Assembly (NCBI GenBank): GCA_963775635.1
Contig: CAVZJO010000016.1
Coordinates: forward strand, 186,001-250,000
Origin: JALORV01 sp963775635
GTDB taxonomy: Bacteria; Pseudomonadota; Gammaproteobacteria; Burkholderiales; Burkholderiaceae_F
DNA length: 64,000 bases
Direction of reading: 5' to 3'
Position 1 is the first letter of the stretch; every line of letters begins with the position of its first letter. The position numbers and the translations under genes are program-made. The notes beneath the pieces were generated by a model. The model searched no databases. It saw only the letters and a list, made by a program, of their open reading frames with translations, and was not told where the DNA came from. This document shows positions 57,320-64,000 of this stretch, one piece after another.

Positions 57320-57416
57320 CCGGCGTGCCGACGAAGCGCGCTGCGCGGTGATCTAGCCGCGGCTTACCCCACCGGTAGATGTCGTGGGCGGTCCGCCCTG
57401 GCTGGCGAAAGAAGTG

Positions 57417-57599
57417 TCAGGCCTCCGCAATCTCGCGCAGCCGCAGGCGGCGCTTGCACGTCGTGAAGAAACGCACCCAGCCGCGGCGCGTGGCAGCGGC
57501 GAGACGCCAGAGCATCTCGCCCTGCAGCTTGGCGCGTGCGCGGCGCGCGGTCAGATGCAGTCGGTATCCGTCCAGCCTGTATCCGTCCATCGTGTTCAT
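57417..57599 (-). CDS. Small Arg-rich protein (DUF1127-like)
   Basis: 60 residues, MNTMDGYRLDGYRLHLTARR then WRLAAATRRGWVRFFTTCKR RLRLREIAEA. The basic amphipathic C-terminus resembles short DUF1127-type proteins, though I cannot confirm the family. AAGGA lies seven bases before the ATG at 57599, preferred over a start at 57650. It diverges from the LysR gene, so it may be the LysR target. Confidence 0.6.
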   Translation of the reverse strand: MNTMDGYRLDGYRLHLTARRARAKLQGEMLWRLAAATRRGWVRFFTTCKRRLRLREIAEA

Positions 57600-57712
57600 C
57601 GAAGGTCCTTCAGGAACGGGTTGATGAAGCGCAATGTAAGGACCGAGCATCTTCTTGAAAAATGAATTATTCTGATCAAACTCATCACGAAACGAGATAT
57701 AGGGGCGAGGCG

Positions 57713-58570
57713 ATGGAACTTTCCGACCTGCATGTCTTCCGCACCGTCGTCGAGTCCGGCGGTGTCACCCGCGCGGCCGACCGGCTGCATCGCGTGCAGT
57801 CGAACGTCACGACGCGCGTGCGCAAGCTCGAGGAAGACCTCGGCGTCCAGCTCTTCGTGCGCGAGGGGCGCCGCCTGCAGCTCTCGCCGGCCGGCACCGT
57901 GCTGCTCGGCTACGCCGACCGCCTGCTCGCGCTCGCCGGCGAGGCGCGCGAGGCGTTGCACGAGTCCGGCCCGCGCGGCGTGCTGCGGCTCGGCTCGATG
58001 GAGAGCACCGCGGCGGCGCGCCTGCCGCGCCCGCTCGCACACCTGGCGCGCAAGTATTCGCAACTCACCGTGGAACTGCGCACCGGCGCACCGCGCGATC
58101 TGCTGCCGCGCGTGATCGCCGGCGATCTCGACGCGGCGCTGGTTGCCGAGCCGGTCGATGACGCGCGGCTCGCATCGCAGGTCGCGTGGGTCGAGGACTA
58201 CGTGATCATCGCCGGGCCGGGGCATCCGCCGATCCGCTCGCCGAAAGATGTGCAGGGACGCACGCTGCTGGTGTTCGAGCACGGCTGCCCGCACCGCATG
58301 CGGCTCGAGGCTTGGTTCGCCGAGCACCGTGTGCCAGTGGACCGCGTGATCGAGATGGGGTCGTACCACGCGATCCTCGGCTGCGCGGTGGCCGGCATGG
58401 GCGTCGGGCTGCTGCCGAAGATCGTGCTGGACACCTTCACCGAGCGCAAGCGGCTGTCGATCCATCGAATGACCGGCCGCTACCGCAATGCGCGCACGCT
58501 GCTGGTCTGGCGGCGCAACGCGCCCTCGGCCAAGGTCAAAGCGCTGGCCGATGCGGTGCGAGCCGACTGA
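57713..58570 (+). CDS. LysR-family transcriptional regulator
   Basis: 285 residues. The N-terminal winged helix reads LHVFRTVVESGGVTRAADRL HRVQSNVTTRVRKLEEDLGV QLFVREGRR, followed by the substrate-binding domain (LRLGSMESTAAARLPRPLAH, GSYHAILGCAVAGMGVGLLP). The ATG at 57713 follows GGGGCGAGG. The 113 bases between it and the divergent small gene include an AT-rich patch (57650-57700) unusual for this GC-rich region and suitable for a LysR operator. Ligand unknown. Confidence 0.92.
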   Translation: MELSDLHVFRTVVESGGVTRAADRLHRVQSNVTTRVRKLEEDLGVQLFVREGRRLQLSPAGTVLLGYADRLLALAGEAREALHESGPRGVLRLGSMESTAAARLPRPLAHLARKYSQLTVELRTGAPRDLLPRVIAGDLDAALVAEPVDDARLASQVAWVEDYVIIAGPGHPPIRSPKDVQGRTLLVFEHGCPHRMRLEAWFAEHRVPVDRVIEMGSYHAILGCAVAGMGVGLLPKIVLDTFTERKRLSIHRMTGRYRNARTLLVWRRNAPSAKVKALADAVRAD

Positions 58571-58573
58571 TAT

Positions 58574-58777
58574 CTACCAGCGCCGCGGATACGGCCCATA
58601 GCGGTAAACGGGCACCGGTCGCGGGACGACGACGACCGCGGGCGGCGGTGCCGCGCGGTAGTACGGGCCGTAACCGTAACCGTACCCATACGCCGGACGG
58701 ACCGGCGCCACGACACAACCCGACAACGCCACCGAGCCGGCGGCCAGCGCAGCGAATGCAAACCAACGCTTCGACAT
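58574..58777 (-). CDS. Small Tyr/Pro-rich lipoprotein
   Basis: 67 residues: a lipoprotein signal ending in a clear lipobox (GSVALSGC), then a short mature part rich in Tyr, Gly and Pro (AYGYGYGYGPYYRAAPPPA). AGGAG sits eight bases before the ATG at 58777, which decides it against the longer open frame to 58972. Outer-membrane lipoprotein of unknown role, convergent with the LysR gene with only three bases between stops. Confidence 0.78.
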   Translation of the reverse strand: MSKRWFAFAALAAGSVALSGCVVAPVRPAYGYGYGYGPYYRAAPPPAVVVVPRPVPVYRYGPYPRRW

Positions 58778-58923
58778 GCGGGACTCCTGTCCACGGCGAA
58801 CCATGCGCCGATAGACAACCAACGACCCACCGCGCGGGCAGGCCGACCCGAATGTCGTAACCGTCGGTAACCGTAAAGGGGCGGGGGGCGCCGCGGTCTG
58901 GGTGCGGCGCCCTGCCTGAGTCG

Positions 58924-59262
58924 CTACGCCTTGGGCATCTTCACCGCGAGAATCGGCAGGATGTCGAGCCACGCGGCGCGCGCATCACGCGCGATGTTGC
59001 GGCCAGCGAGGCGCAAGGTGCGCGCCATCGACTGCATTGGCGCACGCAGCGCCTGTACAGCGCTGAGGACTTCGCGCGAAGAATTGCGTGCGAAGCGCGT
59101 CATAGTGCGCTTCGTGCCCAGCAACCTGCGCTCTACGCCCTCGAGGCGCGCCTTCGCTTTAGTCGACTTCATCGGGTGAACGACCGGCGGTGTCGCCGTC
59201 CGGGCCGCGCGGGCGCCGCGCCGCGGTGTGGCCCTGCGGCCTTTCGTCGGGGTCCTGACCAT
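58924..59262 (-). CDS. Basic hypothetical protein
   Basis: 112 residues with a strongly basic, Arg/Lys/Pro-rich first 40 residues and a helical remainder (LEGVERRLLGTKRTMTRFAR, MARTLRLAGRNIARDARAA). GGAGGAACC precedes the ATG, so translation is credible. It could bind nucleic acid or membrane; no family recognised. The 253 bases up to the next gene hold nothing I can assign. Confidence 0.55.
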   Translation of the reverse strand: MVRTPTKGRRATPRRGARAARTATPPVVHPMKSTKAKARLEGVERRLLGTKRTMTRFARNSSREVLSAVQALRAPMQSMARTLRLAGRNIARDARAAWLDILPILAVKMPKA

Positions 59263-59515
59263 GGTTCCTCCTTCGCTTTGAGTCAGCCCGGCGCGAACCT
59301 GCGCCGGACGGTTTCATGGTCGCACGATGCGCCGCATCAGCGCCTGTCAATTGAAGGTAGAACCGTCTATCTAAATGGGCCCTCAACGCGCCGTCGCGCT
59401 CAAGCACTTGCCGTTGGGCTTGCTCGCCCTGATCGTGCCCTTGGCGCGCTTGCGCACCCAGTTGCCGCCTACCTCGAGCTTCTACGCGCGCGCGCCGCGT
59501 CTTTGAGCGATGGCG

Positions 59516-60316
59516 CTACTTCTTCGCCTTCGGTAGCCGGTATTCGACCTTGTTGTCGTTGAACACCAGCACACCGTCGCGCTCGAGCTGGTCCATCAGC
59601 GCAGGCAACAGGCCCGGGTCCATCTTGCGGCCGAGATGCGACTCGATGTGGCGCTCGAGCCCCTTGCGCTTGGCCGGCCGCTTCACCCCCATGCGCTGCA
59701 GGCTCGCGATGACCTTGGCGATTGCGTCGGGTGCGGCAGCAGTGCCGCGATTCACCGGCGCTTCAGCCTTCGTCGCAGCCGGCGCGAGCAAGGCCGAAGG
59801 CTTCTTCACCGCGGCCGCTTTCTTCGCGGCCGCCTTCTTCGCCGCAGGCGTCTTGCCCGCGGCCGCCTTCGCGGCCTTCGCGGCGGGCGCACCGCGCGAC
59901 TTCGCCGCGCGCGGCTCAGCGCGCTCGGCACCGCTGCCATCGAGCGCCGCCTTGATCGACGCCGCACGCGTCGCCTCGAAACCCTGGCCGCGGATATGCA
60001 TCAGCAGCGGATCGAAGTCCGTGTCGCGCGACACCACCACGAAGCGCACTTGCTTGCCGCCGCCCTGCGCCGCGATCAGTTCGCCGAGGTAGAACGCGAT
60101 GTGCATGTCGACCGCATTGCGCCCCGCCTTGGCGCAGCGGATGAACGAGACGTTCTCGCCCAGCGGCTGCCACGCCTCCGCGACGTCGGCCGAGTACTTC
60201 ATCTGCCCCGGCCCGCGGAAGATGCAAAGCCGCAGGCTATCGCCGCGCACCAGGCTGATGTCGGTCGCGCTGGGCTGGACGTTTTCGAAGTCGACGAGGA
60301 TGTGGGTGAGGGTCAT
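59516..60316 (-). CDS. PIN-like protein with Lys/Ala linker and C-terminal winged domain
   Basis: 266 residues. The N-terminal PIN/NYN-like domain (about 1-125) has ILVDFENVQPS and VVVSRDTDFDPLLMHIRGQG with acidic residues expected in a nuclease site. A Lys/Ala-rich, histone H1-like linker (about 130-190) leads to a C-terminal domain (about 200-266) of repeated GVKRPAKRKGLERHIESHLG and LMDQLERDGVLVFNDNKVEY pattern, like an OST-HTH or winged helix. An RNA-binding or RNA-cleaving role is likely. Confidence 0.8.
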   Translation of the reverse strand: MTLTHILVDFENVQPSATDISLVRGDSLRLCIFRGPGQMKYSADVAEAWQPLGENVSFIRCAKAGRNAVDMHIAFYLGELIAAQGGGKQVRFVVVSRDTDFDPLLMHIRGQGFEATRAASIKAALDGSGAERAEPRAAKSRGAPAAKAAKAAAGKTPAAKKAAAKKAAAVKKPSALLAPAATKAEAPVNRGTAAAPDAIAKVIASLQRMGVKRPAKRKGLERHIESHLGRKMDPGLLPALMDQLERDGVLVFNDNKVEYRLPKAKK

Positions 60317-60463
60317 GGAGTGCGCGGTCGCGCGTTAGGGTCCGGCCCTCAATGTACCGCGTCGATGTCGTCAAGCGATGAGGCTCGCCCGGAGCCTGGC
60401 GCGAAGGCATGCATCGGGACGAGCACAATTACTTGAGTCAGAGGCGACGCAAGAGGCGACGAC

Positions 60464-61217
60464 ATGCGGAAGCTCAACGAAGAGCAGTGGCAATCCCTGG
60501 CGAGTGCCATGCAGCGTGCAATGACGCGGCTGGTACCCGACTGGACGGCGCACAACACGCATGATCCCGGCATCACGGTGCTCGAACTGCTCTCGTATGC
60601 GCTGACTGAATTGCAGTACCGCAGCAACACCATCGACGCGAATGGCCGCGCGTTGGCTCGGCACGTAGCGCGGTTGGCCGATTCACTGGCCGGCGTGACC
60701 GGCACGGACGACTGCCCACCGGGCCCGCAGCGCGTGAACTACTTCTACGGCAAGCTGCTTAGCGTAGACGACTTCACCACTGAGCAGGACTACATCCTGC
60801 GCAAGACTCACCGCCGCAACCGCGTGCTTGCATGGGGCCGGCGTCGTGACGGGGCTGAGTGTCAAGCTCGAGCGCACGGGCAGCAGCGCACAAGTGGTCA
60901 TCGCACCCGGCCTCGCGTTTAACCCGGGCGGCAAGGAGATTGAGGTTTGCGCGCCAACCTCGTTACCGCTGCCCGCTCAAGGCAAATCGCTGCTGGTGCT
61001 GCTGCACTACGCCGAGCAGCCGTGCCGCCCGGTAGCGGCGCCGGCGGTGGATCCGCAAGCTGAGTCGAAAGTGCACTTCTCGCGTATCACGGAAACATTT
61101 AGCGTGACGCTGGCTCCAGGCGCTGATGACACCGCGGTTGGGCTCGCGCGGGTGAACTTCAGCCGGGGACGGTGGGTGCTTGATCGGAAGTTCAAGGCGC
61201 CGAAAGTCAGGATCTGA
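60464..61217 (+). CDS. Phage-tail/contractile-injection baseplate-like protein (one frameshift)
   Basis: About 251 residues. The N-terminal part resembles baseplate proteins: LVPDWTAHNTHDPGITVLEL LSYALTELQYRS. The next block RVNYFYGKLLSVDDFTTEQD YILRK is a conserved signature of CIS/tail-fibre-linked proteins, and after a frame change near 60828 it continues HGAGVVTGLSVKLERTGSSA. GAGGCGACG precedes the ATG. A single short protein that may combine pieces of larger baseplate components. Link to the ATPase at 63.4 kb is inferred. Confidence 0.6.
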
Positions 61218-61249
61218 CTCGGGCCACGGTCGTGGATCGTGCTGACGGA

Positions 61250-61894
61250 CTACGGCTTGCGCTCGCGAATCAGCACGCCGGTGGTCGAGATCATGACGTC
61301 GAACTCCGCGGGCTGCGTCACCGGCACGAAGGAGGCCGAGCCGTATTCGGCGTCCAGCAGCGGCGCGAGGAAGACGTAGCGACGGCGCAGATTGAAGAGA
61401 TCGATCGGCTTGTCTGCGCCGAGCGCGTGAACGGTGCGCGGCGACGTCGTTTCGTCCTTCAGCGAGTGATACCGCCCCGCGATGCGGTCGAGCTCGTAGG
61501 CGGTGTGCAGTCCGACCAGGTTGGCGATCGGCTTCCACTTCAAGATGTGCGCGTCGACGTAGATCTCGTCGCCCGCCAGCTCGTGCTTCGTCTCGCGCCC
61601 GTCGGGGAAACGTAGCGTCGCGTTGAACCGCTGCGGCCCGACCGGCTGAACGCGCACCTGGGCCGCCACCGTTTCGTGCGTCAACGCTTGATAGCCGTGT
61701 GTGCCGATGCCGACCGCCGCGGCAAGCGCTGCGACCGCGATCGCCACCAGCCCCGCCAGCAACCGCAGCAGGAACCTGAACGGGTGCAGACGAAACAACG
61801 CTGCCAGGCTCGCGAAGAGCAGCAGCACGCCGAGCAGGGCGAAGCCGGCGGCCGCGAGCAACCAGGGTGAGGCCAGAAGGTTGTCGACCGTCAT
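61250..61894 (-). CDS. Membrane protein of unknown function
   Basis: 214 residues, two N-terminal membrane segments (about 9-33 and 41-64), then a soluble, probably periplasmic, domain with VQPVGPQRFNATLRFPDGRE, VDAHILKWKPIANLVGLHTA Y and YGSASFVPVTQPAEFDVMI. It matches a family often mislabelled cation/multidrug efflux pump; I see no pump features. The ATG overlaps the end of the AbrB-PIN gene (ATGA-type), so the two are cotranscribed. Confidence 0.72.
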   Translation of the reverse strand: MTVDNLLASPWLLAAAGFALLGVLLLFASLAALFRLHPFRFLLRLLAGLVAIAVAALAAAVGIGTHGYQALTHETVAAQVRVQPVGPQRFNATLRFPDGRETKHELAGDEIYVDAHILKWKPIANLVGLHTAYELDRIAGRYHSLKDETTSPRTVHALGADKPIDLFNLRRRYVFLAPLLDAEYGSASFVPVTQPAEFDVMISTTGVLIRERKP

Positions 61895-62589
61895 CGTTGT
61901 TTAGACCATAGGCGCTCGGCGAGGGAGCGTGGCGAATGGATCTCGACGCCGCCGAAGGCGCGCCCGTATCCACTGCCGAAGTGCGCGCGGTCACCGGTGA
62001 CGAGGGCATCGCAGCCCAATCGGATGGCGGCCGACAACACTGGACGGTCCTTGTCTGGAAGCCACGCAGTTTCGGCTCGGCCTTCGGTCGTCGGCTGTGC
62101 TGGCGCCACACGCAGATGTGCAAGCAGGGCGTCCAGCACGTTTAACGCGTCGAAACCCTTGGCCTCCAAGTTGCGCCGTGCTTCGAACACGACGTAGGCG
62201 TCAACCCAGCATTCGTGCCCGCGCTCGAGCAAGCGTCTTACCAGATGCCGCACGGCGCCATCTGATTTGGCTGCCGAGAACAGAATGTTGGCGTCCAGGT
62301 ACACCCGCATGGCAGCGGGCGTTAACGCCTCGCCTTGCGGGCGGACCGGCGCAGCGGGCGTCGGCTCACGTGCAAGCCAGCCTGCTAACTCGGCTTCGGC
62401 CTCGTCGAACTCGCGCTCGCGCGCCGCTGTGTAGAGCTCCACCGGCAGCGTGATGGCCGGGCGCAGCAACAGCCCCTCAGGCGTGGTTTCCGCAATCAGC
62501 GTGTCGTCGGCCTTGAGACCCAGCGCCTGACGAAGCTTGGCCGGCAGCGTGACCACGCCGCGGCTGTTTATGGTGACGGTGGTCTTCAT
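61891..62589 (-). CDS. AbrB-like antitoxin fused to a PIN-domain toxin
   Basis: 232 residues. The first 45 are an AbrB/MazE-like swapped-hairpin DNA-binding domain (MKTTVTINSRGVVTLPAKLR QALGL). A neutralising-type linker runs to about residue 93, and the remainder is a PIN nuclease: MRVYLDANILFSAAKSD, AYVVFEARRNLEAKGFD, DKDRPVLSAAIRLGCDALVT GD with the Asp quartet. The parts are normally two genes. The PIN part begins with Met in context, and a TAA in the next frame sits eight bases before that ATG, so an indel could have joined two genes. The ATG at 62589 is chosen for the AbrB start. Confidence 0.75.
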   Translation of the reverse strand: MKTTVTINSRGVVTLPAKLRQALGLKADDTLIAETTPEGLLLRPAITLPVELYTAAREREFDEAEAELAGWLAREPTPAAPVRPQGEALTPAAMRVYLDANILFSAAKSDGAVRHLVRRLLERGHECWVDAYVVFEARRNLEAKGFDALNVLDALLAHLRVAPAQPTTEGRAETAWLPDKDRPVLSAAIRLGCDALVTGDRAHFGSGYGRAFGGVEIHSPRSLAERLWSKQR

Positions 62590-62747
62590 GAATGCAGAAT
62601 AGCAGAAAAACAGAAATCGGGCCATGCGTCCGCTTCAAGATCACATTTTGTGATCGTGGATGGGTAGGTCCTGCTTGGCGCCGTCACCTAGGCGAGTGAG
62701 TGACGGCGACAGGCTGCACGCGCACGATTGGCCACCGAGGAGGATCC

Positions 62748-63456
62748 ATGACCACTGATCTGGACACCGTAGCCGACCTGGACATCGTGGCCGACAACTT
62801 GAACGCGGTCGGGGCGATCGTATTTCGCCTACATGCTGGAACAGATGCGCGTGTTCCGGGTGGTGGAGCGGATCGTCGAGCTATATGCGCAGGGGTTGTT
62901 GCCGCTCCGGCCCGGTCGGGCTGCCGATACGCTTGATCGGTACGCGCGCGGCGGCGAGCGGATGACGGCACAGGAGCGTGCGAGCTTCTACGCACGGGCG
63001 TTGGGTGCTCCGGGCGGCTCGGCGGTTGCCGGGCAGCCGAACCGCGGCTTCCTGTCGCTGTGGATGCGCTTCGTGGTGGCGGTGTCGATGTACGTTCGGC
63101 AGCAGAGCGTAGATAACCTGCTGCGGCCGACAGCGCCAGCGACCGTGTCCAACGCCAGCGTGCGCGATGCGGCGCGCGCGCTCGCAGCCAACGCTTCGGC
63201 GCACGGCAGCGGGACAGTGCGGCACGCGGCCCGCATGCTGTCGGAACACGTGCGGCAGATGGTCGACCTGCTGAACGAGCCGGAGTTGCTGCAGGCTTTC
63301 GGCGCGCGCGATATGTGGCAGGTGATCGATCAGGTGAACCGCAACGAGCTGGGCGGCGCGCGCAACGTCGCGCGTTATCGGACGCAGGCCGAGGCCGGTC
63401 GTAGGGTGTTCGAGTGGCTGGCGGCAAACGCTGCTCGATTGGCTCGGCGCAGGTAG
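62748..63456 (+). CDS. Hypothetical protein preceding the AAA+ ATPase (one frameshift)
   Basis: About 235 residues. MTTDLDTVADLDIVADNLNA VGAI is joined near 62825 to YFAYMLEQMRVFRVVERIVE LYAQGLLPL. Then comes a helical body with FLSLWMRFVVAVSMYVRQQS V and a C-terminus RRVFEWLAANAARLARR. GGAGGA precedes the ATG. I recognise no family. It overlaps the ATPase gene and is probably in the same operon. Confidence 0.7.
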
Positions 63457-64000
63457 AGCCCGGAGGCTTGGCCGACGATGCCGATCTGGCGGGCGCAGTG
63501 GAGCAGTGGCTCGCCGCCAGCGGTGTGTCGGACGAGTCAGTTGATCAGTACTCGCAGCCCGTCGAGTCGCCGACAATCACCAGTCCGCCGGTTGATATGC
63601 CGGCGATTGCGCAGGATCTGCTGGCAGCCATCGGGATGGCCGTCGCCAAGCGGCGAAACCGCGCAGAGCCTGCACGGCCTCGTCGCGTTGTTCCAGGGTG
63701 CGGCGGGCAGCGGCAAGACGCTGGCCGCCCACGTGGTGGCCCAGGCGCATTGCGCACGACATTCTGCGGATCGATCTGGCGCAGGTCGACAGCAAGTGGA
63801 TCGGCGAGACTGAAAAGAACCTGGACGCAATCTTCGAAGAGGCCGAACGGACCGGCGCGATCCTGTTCTTCGATGAAGCCGATGCGCTGTTTGGCAGGCG
63901 AACCGATGTGAAGGACTCGCACGATCGGTACTCGAATGTCGAAATCGCCTACCTGCTGCAGCGGATCGAGGCGCATCAGGGCATCGTGATCCTGGCGACC
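63414..64000 (+). CDS. AAA+ ATPase (partial, cut by window end; frameshifted)
   Basis: The N-terminal 195 or so residues of a longer ATPase. A helical lead (LADDADLAGAVEQWLAASGV) is followed, after frame changes near 63640 and 63745, by Walker A GAAGSGKTLAA, RIDLAQVDSKWIGETEKNLD AIFEEAE and Walker B ILFFDEADALFGRRTDVKDS HDRY. The SKWIGETEKNL and FFDEADALFG blocks are typical of the ATPase of extracellular contractile injection systems and related FtsH/VPS4-type AAA proteins. It starts at a GTG inside the 3' end of the preceding gene. The rest lies right of the window. Confidence 0.85.

Overview
The window reads as a chromosomal segment of a high-GC (about two-thirds G+C by eye) Gram-negative proteobacterium. 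Signal peptides, a lipobox, outer-membrane-type exported proteins, a xanthomonadin-type aryl polyene locus and a bufferin (MNIO) locus all fit a beta- or gammaproteobacterium. Burkholderiales-like is my guess, not a demonstration. I recognise no rRNA, tRNA, insertion sequence or CRISPR array.

Layout. 0-2.3 kb: acyl-CoA dehydrogenase plus SCP-x-type thiolase. 2.3-7.6 kb: a metal/oxidative-stress type module, comprising a DUF1223 protein, an exported EF-hand protein, a four-gene bufferin operon (BufA, the MNIO enzyme BufB, BufC/DUF2063, DoxX) and, divergently, an ECF sigma factor with its NrsF-type membrane anti-sigma. Four copies of one promoter-like motif (TGTAAC[C/G/A]-N16-CGAA) lie here as two divergent pairs of identical geometry. 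7.6-10.0 kb: DUF2950 and DUF3300 exported proteins. 10.3-13.7 kb: an eight-heme cytochrome with TPRs, and DUF72. 13.7-19.9 kb: two paralogous VWA membrane proteins, a PDZ-less HtrA-like protease, MoxR ATPase, DUF58 and a BON protein. 20-26.9 kb: TIR membrane protein, an orphan molybdenum hydroxylase large subunit and a large BTAD/ATPase/TPR regulator. 27-31.5 kb: a run of six exported proteins starting with a CsgG-like one and including an Ivy-like lysozyme inhibitor.

32.2-46.7 kb is a complete-looking xanthomonadin-type aryl polyene cluster in two convergent operons. The plus strand carries ACP, ketosynthase, chorismatase (aryl starter), acyltransferase and glycosyltransferase. The minus strand carries a second ACP, membrane protein, aryl/acyl-AMP ligase, two hot-dog dehydratases, lauroyl-type acyltransferase, LolA-like carrier, MMPL exporter, hydrolase, ketosynthase, chain-length-factor-like protein and FabG. 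Minus-strand genes are chained by ATGA/GTGA overlaps.

46.8-64 kb: an SRPBCC fragment, a full-length but heavily frameshifted fadD, a GlxA-type AraC regulator, sterol desaturase, homocysteine S-methyltransferase, a 1379-residue CheB-CheR-PAS-kinase-receiver hybrid, a lone CheB, LysR, small exported and basic proteins, a PIN-like protein, an AbrB-PIN fusion, and at the right edge proteins resembling a contractile-injection-system locus with an AAA+ ATPase cut by the window end.

Quality note: 3-13.7, 31-52 and 60-64 kb contain dozens of single-base frame changes inside otherwise well conserved proteins, while 14-31 and 52-60 kb are essentially clean. I read most of these as assembly indels rather than true gene decay. 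Coordinates of frameshifted genes therefore span the whole reconstructed gene.
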